DNA from: Treponema sp.
GTDB taxonomy: Bacteria > Spirochaetota > Spirochaetia > Treponematales > Treponemataceae
Reading direction: 5' to 3'
Assembly: GCA_017962965.1 (NCBI GenBank)
Contig: JAGCUI010000017.1
Coordinates: 1-53,554 of the forward strand
DNA: 53,554 nucleotides
A program made the position numbers and the translations under genes. This document shows, piece by piece, positions 45,794-53,554 of this stretch. Under the pieces are notes generated by a model. It was not told where the DNA came from and did no database searches. It saw nothing but the letters and a program-made list of their open reading frames with translations. Numbering within the stretch: the stretch's first letter is position 1; every line of letters begins with the position of its first letter.

Positions 45794-48244
45794 TTATCCC
45801 TTTATCTCGAGCTTTTTAAGATGCCAGATATCACGTACGTAATCTTCGATTGTTCTGTCAGAAGAGAACTTTCCGGAGTTTGCGATATTCTTTAATGTCT
45901 TTCTAGCCCAGTCTTTTTTATCAAGATATGCCTGTGCGACCCTTTCCTGAGCCTTACAGTAAGAATCAAAATCTGCAAGAACATAGTAAACATCAGGTCT
46001 CTGACCTTCTACACCAAACACAAGCGAGTCGTGAAGCTCTTTGAAAAGCTGATGGGTTGGATCATAAGTTCCGTCTACAAGCTGTTCTACAACACGTGCG
46101 AGCTCAGGATTTCTTTCGAGGTAACCTGCAGGATTGTAAGAATGCTCTGCTTCCATCTTTTTGATTTCTTCTGTGAGCATACCAAATACAAATCCGTTTT
46201 CTTTTCCTGCTTCTTCAAAAATCTCGATGTTTGCACCGTCCATTGTTCCCAATGTGAGAGCACCGTTGAGCATGAACTTCATGTTTGATGTTCCCGAAGC
46301 TTCGAGCCCTGCAGTAGAAATCTGTTCCGAAACATCTGCGGCAGGGAAAATCTTTTCTGCAACAGAAACGCGGTAGTTTTCTACGAATACAACACGAATC
46401 TTTCCGCGAACACGGCGGTCGTTATTAATGCGTTCTGCAACTGTATTTATAAGTTTGATAATCTGTTTTGCACGGCGGTAACCCGAAGCAGCCTTTGCAC
46501 CAAAAATAAATGTGCGTGCAGGTGGATTAAATGAAGGATCATCAACCAGGCGGTTATAAAGATACATTACGTGTAAAATATTCAAAAGCTGACGTTTATA
46601 TTCGTGAAGACGCTTAACCTGAACATCAAAAATACTTTCAGGATCAAGGAATTCATTCTGTGCATGCTTAAGGTAATCAGCAAGAGCCTGTTTGTTTTCC
46701 ATTTTGATTTTGATAATTTCGTCGAGGGAAGCATCATCATCAAGGAATTTTTCGAGCCCCTTAAGCTTTGTTAAATCCTTTTCCCATCCGTGACCGATTC
46801 TATCTGTAATAAATTTTGAAAGGCGAGGGTTTGCATTCAAAAGCCAGCGGCGCTGAGTAATACCGTTTGTTTTATTATTGAACTTCTGAGGATACATTGT
46901 GTACCAGTCTTTAAGCTCAACTTCCTTAAGAAGCTTTGTATGAAGCTCTGCAACACCGTTTACAGAGAAACATGCGTGAATAGCCATCCATGCCATGTAA
47001 ACCATATTATTATGGATAATAGCCATGTGTTCATGCTTATAGTAATCGTTGGGGAACTGAGCTCTAAGTTCAATTACAAGACGGCGGTTAATTTCTTCTA
47101 CAATCTGATATACACGTGGTAAAAGTCCCTGGAAGATTGCGATTGGCCATTTTTCCAAAGCTTCTGCCAGGATTGTATGATTAGTATATGCAAAAGTATG
47201 AGTTACAACATTCCATGCATCGTCCCAGCCAACATTGTAATCGTCGATTAAGATGCGCATGAGTTCAGGAATTGCAACTACAGGATGAGTATCGTTCAAC
47301 TGGATAACGTGGAGATCTGCAAACTTAGAAAAATCTGTTCCATGGTCTGCAACATAGTGACGAACCAAATCCTGAAGAGAAGCCGAGCTGAAGAAATACT
47401 GCTGTTTAAGACGCAATGCCTTTCCGCTTGGACCGTTGTCGTTTGGATACAATACGCGGCTGATGTTTTCTGCACTGTTCTGTCTTTCTACAGCGCGGTT
47501 ATAATCCATGCTGTTAAAAAGCTGAAGGTCAAATCCGTTTGGAGAAGAAGCCTGCCAGAGACGCAATGTGTTTACAGTGTTTGTTCCATAACCGATGATT
47601 GGCATATCATAAGGAGTTGCTGTTACTTCTTCTGCATTTTCAATATAAAAGCGTGGCTGACCGTCAGGAGTTTTTCCGTAAGCGATGTTTCCACCAAATT
47701 TAACTGTTACGGCAAGGTCGCTTCTCTTCATTTCCCATGGGTCACGGTGAGCAAGCCAGTTATCAGGATATTCAACCTGGTAGCCGTCTTCTATTCTCTG
47801 TTCGAACATACCGTATTCATAGCGGATACCATAACCATGTCCCGGATAATCAAGAGTTGCAAGAGAATCCAGGAAGCAGGCAGCAAGTCGTCCAAGACCA
47901 CCGTTTCCAAGACCTGCATCCGGTTCTTCATCTTCTATCATGTCAAAGTCGATGTTCATTTCTTTAAGGACTTCTTTAACAGAATCTTTAATTTCAGCAT
48001 TAATAAGGTTGTTGCTTAAAGCGCGTCCCATTAAAAATTCAGCAGATAAGTAGTAAAGCTGTTTTACCGGTTTTTTATCATATTCAGCACGTGTTTCCAT
48101 CCATTTAGGCATAATCAGTTCGAGTGCCGAAGCGGAAACTGCATCAAAAAGGTCATGTTTATTTGCCTGTGAAATATCTTTTCCATACTGACGGCGTAAA
48201 CGTGCCGATAAGTTCTGTTTAAATTGTTCCTTGTCGAATTCCAT
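45794..48244 (-). CDS. glgP: Glycogen/alpha-glucan phosphorylase
   Basis: An 816-residue enzyme releasing glucose-1-phosphate from glycogen or maltodextrin. Conserved stretches are EPDAGLGNGGLGRLAACFLDS near the N-terminus, HVIQLNDTHPVVAIPELMRIL in the middle and the pyridoxal-phosphate site EASGTSNMKFMLNGALTLGTMDGANIEI. Length is full. AAAGGAG stands about ten bases before the ATG. A 126-bp gap separates it from glgX. The gap holds a small hairpin (TTCTGC/GCAGAA, plus-strand sense) and two GAGTTAA words, but no promoter I trust. It works with glgX and probably with the CBM48 protein at 11575. Confidence 0.97.
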   Translation of the reverse strand: MEFDKEQFKQNLSARLRRQYGKDISQANKHDLFDAVSASALELIMPKWMETRAEYDKKPVKQLYYLSAEFLMGRALSNNLINAEIKDSVKEVLKEMNIDFDMIEDEEPDAGLGNGGLGRLAACFLDSLATLDYPGHGYGIRYEYGMFEQRIEDGYQVEYPDNWLAHRDPWEMKRSDLAVTVKFGGNIAYGKTPDGQPRFYIENAEEVTATPYDMPIIGYGTNTVNTLRLWQASSPNGFDLQLFNSMDYNRAVERQNSAENISRVLYPNDNGPSGKALRLKQQYFFSSASLQDLVRHYVADHGTDFSKFADLHVIQLNDTHPVVAIPELMRILIDDYNVGWDDAWNVVTHTFAYTNHTILAEALEKWPIAIFQGLLPRVYQIVEEINRRLVIELRAQFPNDYYKHEHMAIIHNNMVYMAWMAIHACFSVNGVAELHTKLLKEVELKDWYTMYPQKFNNKTNGITQRRWLLNANPRLSKFITDRIGHGWEKDLTKLKGLEKFLDDDASLDEIIKIKMENKQALADYLKHAQNEFLDPESIFDVQVKRLHEYKRQLLNILHVMYLYNRLVDDPSFNPPARTFIFGAKAASGYRRAKQIIKLINTVAERINNDRRVRGKIRVVFVENYRVSVAEKIFPAADVSEQISTAGLEASGTSNMKFMLNGALTLGTMDGANIEIFEEAGKENGFVFGMLTEEIKKMEAEHSYNPAGYLERNPELARVVEQLVDGTYDPTHQLFKELHDSLVFGVEGQRPDVYYVLADFDSYCKAQERVAQAYLDKKDWARKTLKNIANSGKFSSDRTIEDYVRDIWHLKKLEIKG

Positions 48245-48370
48245 TTGTAGAAGACTCCTTTATTTGTTCTGCAAAAAATGCAGAAATTAACTCTATAAAA
48301 GTATTTTTTAAATGTTAACTCAATAATTTTACATCAAAAAGGACGTATTTTCAATTTGAATTTAAAAGCC

Positions 48371-50506
48371 CTATTTTCCCATAAGGACTACAGTTGCCCC
48401 GCTGATTAAAACATAACGCCTCTGCTCATTCAAAAGCTCTTCCTTTCCTTCTTCAAAACAATCCTGAGGACAAGGCATTGCTGTATCTGCAACTAAATAC
48501 CATTTTTTGTCTGAAGGTAAGGCCGGAAGAGTGATTGTTAAATCATAAATATCTGTGTTTGTGGCAACGTAAAAATCATTATCCTGAACTCCCGCACCCG
48601 AAAGTTTAAAGGCCAGAAATCTTTTTTGCTTGGTCCAGTCCGGATTTTTTGCATTCATATCAAACCAGGAAATTTCAGGAACAAAGCCTTTTTCGTAGGA
48701 ATCAGAAAAGAAGTTTGAACGGCAGAATACCCTGTGATTTTTTCTTAAGTTGATTAAGTTTGAAGTAAAGCGAACAAGATCTGCATTTTTTTCCTGTAAA
48801 GACCAGTCCATCCAGCTCAAAGCGTTATCCTGGCAGTAAGCATTGTTGTTTCCGTTTTGAGTTCTTCTCATTTCATCTCCGCCTAAAAGCATAGGTACAC
48901 CCTGAGAAACAAAAAGATAAATCAAAAAGTTCTTTATTTTTTTAATTCTCAGCGCTTCGATTTTTGGATTAGAGCACTCACCTTCAAAGCCGTGATTGTA
49001 GCTTAAGTTATCGTCGCTTCCGTCGCGGTTTTGCTCTCCGTTTTCTTCGTTGTGTTTATAGTTGTAAGTAACAAGGTCGTTTAAAGTAAAACCGTCGTGG
49101 GCTGTAATAAAGTTAATGGAAGCAGTTGGTTTTCTTCCGCTGTGATTATAACAGTCAGAGCTTCCCGCAATTCTTGTTGCAGCAGCAGTAGCGGCATTTT
49201 CATCACCACGGATAAATCTTCTTATATCATCGCGGAATCGTCCGTTCCATTCAGACCAGCGATTTTTATCTCCGCCCGGAAAACCTCCAAGCTGATAAAG
49301 CCCCGCACAATCCCAAGGCTCTGCAATAATCTTTGTTTTAGAAAGAACAGGATCCTGGCTTATTGCCGCTGTTATAGAAGGAAAATCCTGAGGAACAGGA
49401 CTGCCGTTTGAAGCACGAGTTAAAATCGAAGCCAGGTCAAAACGGAAGCCGTCTACATGCATGTTTAAAACCCAGTAACGAAGGCTGTCTAAAATAAAAT
49501 TCTGTACAACAGGGTGATTGCAGTTTACGCTGTTTCCGCATCCGCTGTAATTCATGTAATACTGTTTTTCTCCCTGCGGAAGATGATAGTAAACATCGTT
49601 CTGAAGCCCACGTAAACCGAATGTGTATCCGTGCTCGTTTCCTTCGGCAGTATGGTTATAAACAACATCAAGAATAACTTCTATTCCAGCCTTATGAAGC
49701 TCTTTTACCATCTGTTTAAATTCTTTTACAGCCCCGCCCGGAGTTTTATCAAAGGCGTAGGATGTTTTTGGCGCAAAAAAACCGATGGTTGAATAACCCC
49801 AGTAGTTTACAAGGCGTCCCCCTGTTTTTGGATTCACGTTTCCATTTTCGTTCTCATCAAACTCAAAAACAGGTAAAAGCTCAACGGCCGTAACGCCAAG
49901 CTGCTTCAGATAGTCTGTTTTTTTTGTGAAGCCCGCGTATGTGCCGCCCGTTCCGTCAGTCACTTTTGAATTAGCGTTGGCCGTAAAACCTTTAACATGA
50001 GTTTCGTAAATTACAGTCTTTTCGAGCGGGTAGTTCAAAGGTCTGTCGCCTTCCCAGTCAAAATCATCCTTTACAACAACACACTTTGGAAAGTTCGATA
50101 AATCTAAAACCTCACCGCCTGCATTATCAACAAAGCCCCTGGCATGAAGGTTGTTATAGGAAAGAAAAACAGAACCCTTTGAAAAAGCCTTTGCATAAGG
50201 GTCAAAAATATATTTGTGTTTATTAAACCGAAAGCCCTTTGTAGGGTCATAAGGTCCGTCTATTTTATAAAGATAAAGAGCACCTTCCCCGATTCCGCCA
50301 ATTTCTATGTGCCAGATATCTCCGGTTTTATTTTTTACAGGGTCAAGCTCAAAGCTTTTTGCAGGACGCTCAGAATCATCTTTTTCGAATAAAAAAAGAG
50401 TTACAGAAACAGCATCCCTTGAGTAAACGGCAAAGTTTACTCCGCTCTGAGTAATCACTGCTCCTAAAGTTTCCGGTCGTCCTTCGCGGATATATGTTTC
50501 GGTCAT
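48371..50506 (-). CDS. glgX: Glycogen debranching enzyme (GlgX-type isoamylase)
   Basis: A 711-residue GH13 enzyme hydrolysing alpha-1,6 branches left by the phosphorylase. An N-terminal CBM48 (residues about 10-105) precedes the barrel. Catalytic sites are DVVYNHT, VDGFRFD (nucleophile D357), KIIAEPWD (acid/base E396) and FITAHDGF (D471). A C-terminal beta domain ends the protein. It starts 15 bases after the DUF1015 stop with only a weak GAG site, and precedes glgP. The order glgX-glgP gives a complete glycogen-breakdown pair. Confidence 0.95.
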   Translation of the reverse strand: MTETYIREGRPETLGAVITQSGVNFAVYSRDAVSVTLFLFEKDDSERPAKSFELDPVKNKTGDIWHIEIGGIGEGALYLYKIDGPYDPTKGFRFNKHKYIFDPYAKAFSKGSVFLSYNNLHARGFVDNAGGEVLDLSNFPKCVVVKDDFDWEGDRPLNYPLEKTVIYETHVKGFTANANSKVTDGTGGTYAGFTKKTDYLKQLGVTAVELLPVFEFDENENGNVNPKTGGRLVNYWGYSTIGFFAPKTSYAFDKTPGGAVKEFKQMVKELHKAGIEVILDVVYNHTAEGNEHGYTFGLRGLQNDVYYHLPQGEKQYYMNYSGCGNSVNCNHPVVQNFILDSLRYWVLNMHVDGFRFDLASILTRASNGSPVPQDFPSITAAISQDPVLSKTKIIAEPWDCAGLYQLGGFPGGDKNRWSEWNGRFRDDIRRFIRGDENAATAAATRIAGSSDCYNHSGRKPTASINFITAHDGFTLNDLVTYNYKHNEENGEQNRDGSDDNLSYNHGFEGECSNPKIEALRIKKIKNFLIYLFVSQGVPMLLGGDEMRRTQNGNNNAYCQDNALSWMDWSLQEKNADLVRFTSNLINLRKNHRVFCRSNFFSDSYEKGFVPEISWFDMNAKNPDWTKQKRFLAFKLSGAGVQDNDFYVATNTDIYDLTITLPALPSDKKWYLVADTAMPCPQDCFEEGKEELLNEQRRYVLISGATVVLMGK

Positions 50507-50521
50507 TTTGTCACACTCAAA

Positions 50522-51841
50522 CTAAAATAATTTTCTGCATTCAAGATAAAAGCGCTTTTCGTCGGCTTCTCCCATAGAAAAACTCTTTCTTGGAAGAGGT
50601 CCGCGGTTATTGATTGTTTCAAAGAAGCTGTCTTTTGCAATCGGAGGAAGTAAAATACCTGTTGCGTTGTCCTGAGTTCCAAGCTTTAAAACTTCTTCGC
50701 TTCCGTGAATATAATCAATTTCGCTGCCGGAACAGTTCTTTAAAAATTCATCAATTACAGGCTGAAGTCTTGCAACAGCGAGCTCTTTGATGTTTGTTTC
50801 CAAAAGAACATATTTCTGCTGGTCGTCTTTTTTAAAGGCAAAACCAAAATGTGCCCATGAATTTTTAACAGCCTTTTCAAGCTCTTCCTTAGAAGAAACC
50901 TCTTTTGCCTTTCCTTCAAGCTTTTGTTCAAGGAATGCAATAAGTTCCCGGCTATTAATATTAAAAATAACGCGGTGAATCGGCTCAAAAGTTAAGCCTT
51001 CATCATAAATATTTACAATCTCAATCAAAGCGTAGCGAACAGGACACTCTACCAGCTCCTTCTCGCCCGCCCCCTTCTCTACAAGCTCAGTTTTATATTC
51101 ATCCCAAACGGCCTTGGCTGTAGCTAAAGAATGGTTTCCGTCTCCAACCGCAAACAAAAATACAGAACCGTCTGCCGCAGTGTTTTTACGCGCAATGGTA
51201 TCCACTGCACCAGCTACAGCCTGAATTTCTTCTTTACTTTCCAGCGCCCATCCTTTAATTGAACCGCCGTTATTCATCAAAGTTCCGTCGTAAAGAGGAG
51301 CCTTGTTTTTTACAATGTTACCGGCACCCTCTACCAAAAGACCTTCCTTATCGTTTACCAAAAGCATGATATGAGGAAGCTCAAGTGGAGCACCCTTTCT
51401 TATTTCCATGCGAGGAGGAATGCGTTCAACGATTGTTGCTTCTGTTGCACGGATGTTTGCTTTTGAAAAAGGTTTCCATTCATAAGTTTCAAGATCAATC
51501 TGAGCTACAAGTCCCTTTCTTGTTCTTCCAAAGGCTGTAGTTCTTTCTATATAAATGAATGCTTCTTTAGGCTGGTCAAAAACACCTTCTTCCAGATAAG
51601 ACTTCATAGTTTTTCTAATCTGTTCAATTCTCTGGCTTTTATCCGGTGAATTTAAATAAACTTCGGGTAAAATAAGATTTAAAGTTGAAGGCTTACCTTT
51701 TGCATTTTCTTCTGCTTTTTTCCAGTAATCCTTATCCTGTGTATACTGATCGCAGGCAATTACAGACCACGATGATAAATCCATATTTTTAGGGTATAAA
51801 ATTTGAGGCACCCTAATTCCATATTCTTCAATGTTTTTCAT
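50522..51841 (-). CDS. DUF1015 family protein
   Basis: 439 residues from the ATG at 51841, which begins MKNIEEYGIRVPQILYP. An ATG 102 bases further up is in frame but would run back through rpoN and adds 34 residues without family look. Conserved stretches are SVIACDQYTQDKDYW, RKGAPLELPHIMLL and FAVGDGNHSLATAKAVW, the last with the DGNHS motif typical of the family. Biochemical function is not established; members often lie near serine-biosynthesis genes, which are absent here. There is no ribosome-binding site; TATAAT ends six bases before the ATG. Divergent from rpoN. Confidence 0.85.
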   Translation of the reverse strand: MKNIEEYGIRVPQILYPKNMDLSSWSVIACDQYTQDKDYWKKAEENAKGKPSTLNLILPEVYLNSPDKSQRIEQIRKTMKSYLEEGVFDQPKEAFIYIERTTAFGRTRKGLVAQIDLETYEWKPFSKANIRATEATIVERIPPRMEIRKGAPLELPHIMLLVNDKEGLLVEGAGNIVKNKAPLYDGTLMNNGGSIKGWALESKEEIQAVAGAVDTIARKNTAADGSVFLFAVGDGNHSLATAKAVWDEYKTELVEKGAGEKELVECPVRYALIEIVNIYDEGLTFEPIHRVIFNINSRELIAFLEQKLEGKAKEVSSKEELEKAVKNSWAHFGFAFKKDDQQKYVLLETNIKELAVARLQPVIDEFLKNCSGSEIDYIHGSEEVLKLGTQDNATGILLPPIAKDSFFETINNRGPLPRKSFSMGEADEKRFYLECRKLF

Positions 51842-51847
51842 AATTCG

Positions 51848-51855
51848 ATTATACT
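51848..51855. promoter_or_regulatory. Overlapping divergent -10 elements of DUF1015 and rpoN
   Basis: Minus-strand TATAAT (51853 to 51848) ends six bases before the DUF1015 ATG at 51841. Plus-strand TATACT (51850-51855) ends six bases before the rpoN ATG at 51862. The two hexamers share four base pairs. The start codons are separated by only 20 bases. Confidence 0.55.
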
Positions 51856-51861
51856 GAAAAT

Positions 51862-53289
51862 ATGGATGAAATAAAACCGTTTCAGCAGCAAAGCGGTGAA
51901 CAAAAACAGGAACAGCGTCTTTCTCAAAAACAGATTCAGGCAATCAACTTTCTGGCCATGCCTTCCAAAGATTTAAGGGAAGTGATTTTAAATGCAGTTC
52001 AGGAAAATCCGGCCTTAGAAATTGTAAAAGACCCGCTTGCAAACTCATCCTCTTCTTCATCCCTAAAAAATTCTTCCATTAATTCAGATGATTATCAAAA
52101 GCTTTTGGAAAACGAAAAGGATAATTCAGAAACATTGCAGCATCATCTTATGGAACAGCTTAAATATTTAAATCTTACAAAGGATGAACACACTCTCTGC
52201 CAAAAGCTCATCTATAATCTTGATAAAGACGGCTTTTATAATTCCATGATTACGCCTAAAAGCTTTTTGGATGCTTCAAAACCAAATCAGAATCAGGCCT
52301 TTCTGGAAAAATGCATTTCTATGGTTCAGCGTCTTGATCCGCCTGGCACCTGCTGTAAGGATGTTTTTGAAAGTCTTAAAATCCAGGCTCAGATTAAAGG
52401 TGATGCAAGTGTTTTAACTCTTTTTGTTTTAGACGGCCACCTTGATTTATTGGATGCCGCAAGCACAGAACTCATTATTAAAAACATAAATAATTACATA
52501 AAGGACTGGCATTCAAAAGCCTTTGCCACAGACTTACCGATTGAAAAAATTAAGCTTACAGAAAAAGAAATACAAAACACACTTGAATACATAAGAAGCC
52601 TTAATCCTCATCCTGCTTCAAACTTTGGCTGGGACAACAGCGGCTTAGACGAAGAGCAGATTGATGTAGTTTTAAATATAGAAAAAATTCCGGGCCTTAT
52701 TCAAAACGATGATTTTGCAAACGGAAAAATTAAGTGCCCCGATAATTCATACTTTCAGATTAAATATGCTTCAGGCATTCTTCCTGAGGTTCGCCTTTAT
52801 AACGGAAGCTTTACAAACAAAAAGCTTTTAAACAGCGCAAAGGAATTTTTATGGGAGTTGCAGTTTAGGGAAAATACAATCGTGCTTCAGGGCTGTTCTA
52901 TCGTAAAAAACCAGATGGAATTCTTTTTAAAAGGACCTGGTAACATTGTTCCATTAACCAGAAGACAGATTGCAGACCAGCTGAACGTTCATCCCTCTAC
53001 AATTTCGCGCTTTTCTTCAAAAAAGAACAGTAAATATCTTGAAACTCCATGGGGAACCTTTCCTGCAAACTATTTTTTCTCTTCGGGAATCGCATCTAAA
53101 GGCGGTAAAAAAACTTCTGCAGAAAAAATAAAAAACATTATGGCTTCCTACCTCGAAAAAGCGGAAAACCAGAACACATCGGATTTAAAACTCACCCGTT
53201 ACCTTAATCAGAAGGGCATAAACATTTCGCGCCGCACAGTTGCAAAATACCGCAGTCAGCTTGGAATCGATAATTCATATAAAAGATAA
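51862..53289 (+). CDS. rpoN: RNA polymerase sigma-54 factor
   Basis: A 475-residue alternative sigma factor that needs enhancer-binding ATPases and recognises -24/-12 promoters. Region I is Gln-rich (QQQSGEQKQEQRLSQKQIQAINFLAM), followed by an acidic Ser-rich linker and the core-binding domain. The helix-turn-helix is TRRQIADQLNVHPSTISRFSS, and the RpoN box near residues 455-464 reads ISRRTVAKYR (consensus ARRTVAKYR). It is complete. No Shine-Dalgarno is present, suggesting a leaderless mRNA. After the gene, AAAAGG/CCTTTT at 53359-53374 may be a weak terminator. No -24/-12 promoter was spotted in the window. Confidence 0.95.
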   Translation: MDEIKPFQQQSGEQKQEQRLSQKQIQAINFLAMPSKDLREVILNAVQENPALEIVKDPLANSSSSSSLKNSSINSDDYQKLLENEKDNSETLQHHLMEQLKYLNLTKDEHTLCQKLIYNLDKDGFYNSMITPKSFLDASKPNQNQAFLEKCISMVQRLDPPGTCCKDVFESLKIQAQIKGDASVLTLFVLDGHLDLLDAASTELIIKNINNYIKDWHSKAFATDLPIEKIKLTEKEIQNTLEYIRSLNPHPASNFGWDNSGLDEEQIDVVLNIEKIPGLIQNDDFANGKIKCPDNSYFQIKYASGILPEVRLYNGSFTNKKLLNSAKEFLWELQFRENTIVLQGCSIVKNQMEFFLKGPGNIVPLTRRQIADQLNVHPSTISRFSSKKNSKYLETPWGTFPANYFFSSGIASKGGKKTSAEKIKNIMASYLEKAENQNTSDLKLTRYLNQKGINISRRTVAKYRSQLGIDNSYKR

Positions 53290-53426
53290 TCAGCTTTTAC
53301 TCCCGCAGTTGTTTTTCCACAAAATCCTCATTTTTAAAATAAGAACTTTCTTATTTCCAAAAGGTTTCCCTTTTATCTCTAAATTCAGTATATTTTTAAC
53401 ATAAAATGCTATAAAGGAGGATCAAC

Positions 53427-53554
53427 GTGTCTGTTGTTACTTTAAGAGATGTACATAAAGTATATCCAATGGGAAAAGAAAAAGTTGAAGCAGTAAAGGG
53501 TATCTCTTTTACTATCGATAAAGGTGATTTTGCTGCTATCTCGGGACCAAGTGG
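53427..53554 (+). CDS. ABC transporter ATP-binding protein (LolD/MacB-like), cut by the window edge
   Basis: The first 42 residues of an ABC ATPase: VTLRDVHKVYPMGKEKVEAV, GISFTIDKGDF and the beginning of Walker A (ISGPSG). The V...Y.MG...V.A..G.SF pattern is typical of the LolD/MacB/FtsE-like subgroup. The start is GTG at 53427 with a perfect AAAGGAGG five bases upstream. The remainder lies outside the window. Confidence 0.85.
   Translation, partial: MSVVTLRDVHKVYPMGKEKVEAVKGISFTIDKGDFAAISGPS

Noticed and set aside
47285..48019. A 244-codon open frame on the plus strand opposite glgP
   Set aside because: It lies entirely within the well-conserved glgP coding sequence, its translation is Cys/Val/Phe-rich without any family pattern, and it has no start signal.
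53290..53426. Sigma-54 (-24/-12) promoter near rpoN or the final ABC gene
   Set aside because: No TGGCA-N7-TGC-like pattern was found; the region only holds two short A/T-rich hairpins and weak -10-like words.

Overview
The window is a gene-dense, AT-rich stretch of bacterial chromosome. It most resembles a host-associated (rumen or gut) Treponema-like spirochaete. This rests on gene content and style: lipoproteins with loose lipoboxes, outer-membrane beta-barrels, an alpha-2-macroglobulin/PBP1C pair, an intracellular GH9 cellulase-type enzyme, glycogen genes, sigma-54 and many small coupled operons. The genus is an inference. No tRNA, rRNA, CRISPR array or prophage was seen. The only mobile DNA is the last 29 codons of an IS30-like transposase at the left edge.

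Layout. 1-5.6 kb: transposase tail, then a minus-strand operon of ABC ATPase, ABC-2 permease and a large secreted HExxH metallopeptidase with an apparent C-terminal outer-membrane barrel. 5.7-11.5 kb: acyl-ACP thioesterase (+), GH9 glycoside hydrolase, lipoprotein and NlpC/P60 peptidase (-), long-chain acyl-CoA synthetase (+). 11.6-16.4 kb: a stand-alone CBM48 glycogen-binding protein (-) divergent from metK-nth-mscS-HD hydrolase-yhbY (+). metK has a structured leader of about 100 nt that matches no SAM riboswitch class known to me. 16.5-25.3 kb: a stand-alone MetH-reactivation-domain protein (-) divergent from pyrE and a plus-strand series in which the three parts of a BtuFCD/FecBCD-type importer are interleaved with an FAD oxidoreductase and a TldD/TldE pair. 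25.4-34.0 kb: thioester alpha-2-macroglobulin lipoprotein and pbpC. 34.0-37.0 kb: birA, a tandem PII-like protein and a DUF1538 membrane protein (-). 37.1-37.7 kb: a small outer-membrane protein (+). 37.8-51.8 kb: a long minus-strand series of DUF1015, glgX, glgP, ptsI, an NSS symporter, DUF456, trmJ, a membrane protein, a Nif3-like protein, lspA, a membrane protein and mtnN, ending at a strong bidirectional terminator. 51.9 kb to the end: rpoN (+) and the start of a LolD/MacB-type ABC ATPase.

How it fits together. Methyl and one-carbon metabolism recurs: metK, mtnN, the MetH reactivation domain and a possible corrinoid importer. Glycogen turnover (glgP, glgX, CBM48) sits beside PTS enzyme I. 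Envelope functions are spread throughout: lspA, lipoproteins, PBP1C, the macroglobulin and the barrel proteins.

The most interesting signals are regulatory. (1) At nine starts a -10-like hexamer ends 6-7 nt before the start codon and no Shine-Dalgarno is present, which implies frequent leaderless mRNAs. Two of the sites are divergent pairs with overlapping or back-to-back promoter elements (rpoN/DUF1015 and pyrE/MetH reactivation). (2) The metK leader has three hairpins and an 8-bp long-range complement that conflicts with one of them. (3) A palindromic TTGCAA lies exactly 17 bp from both -10 elements of metK and the CBM48 gene. All calls are by eye from sequence; nothing was searched or folded computationally.
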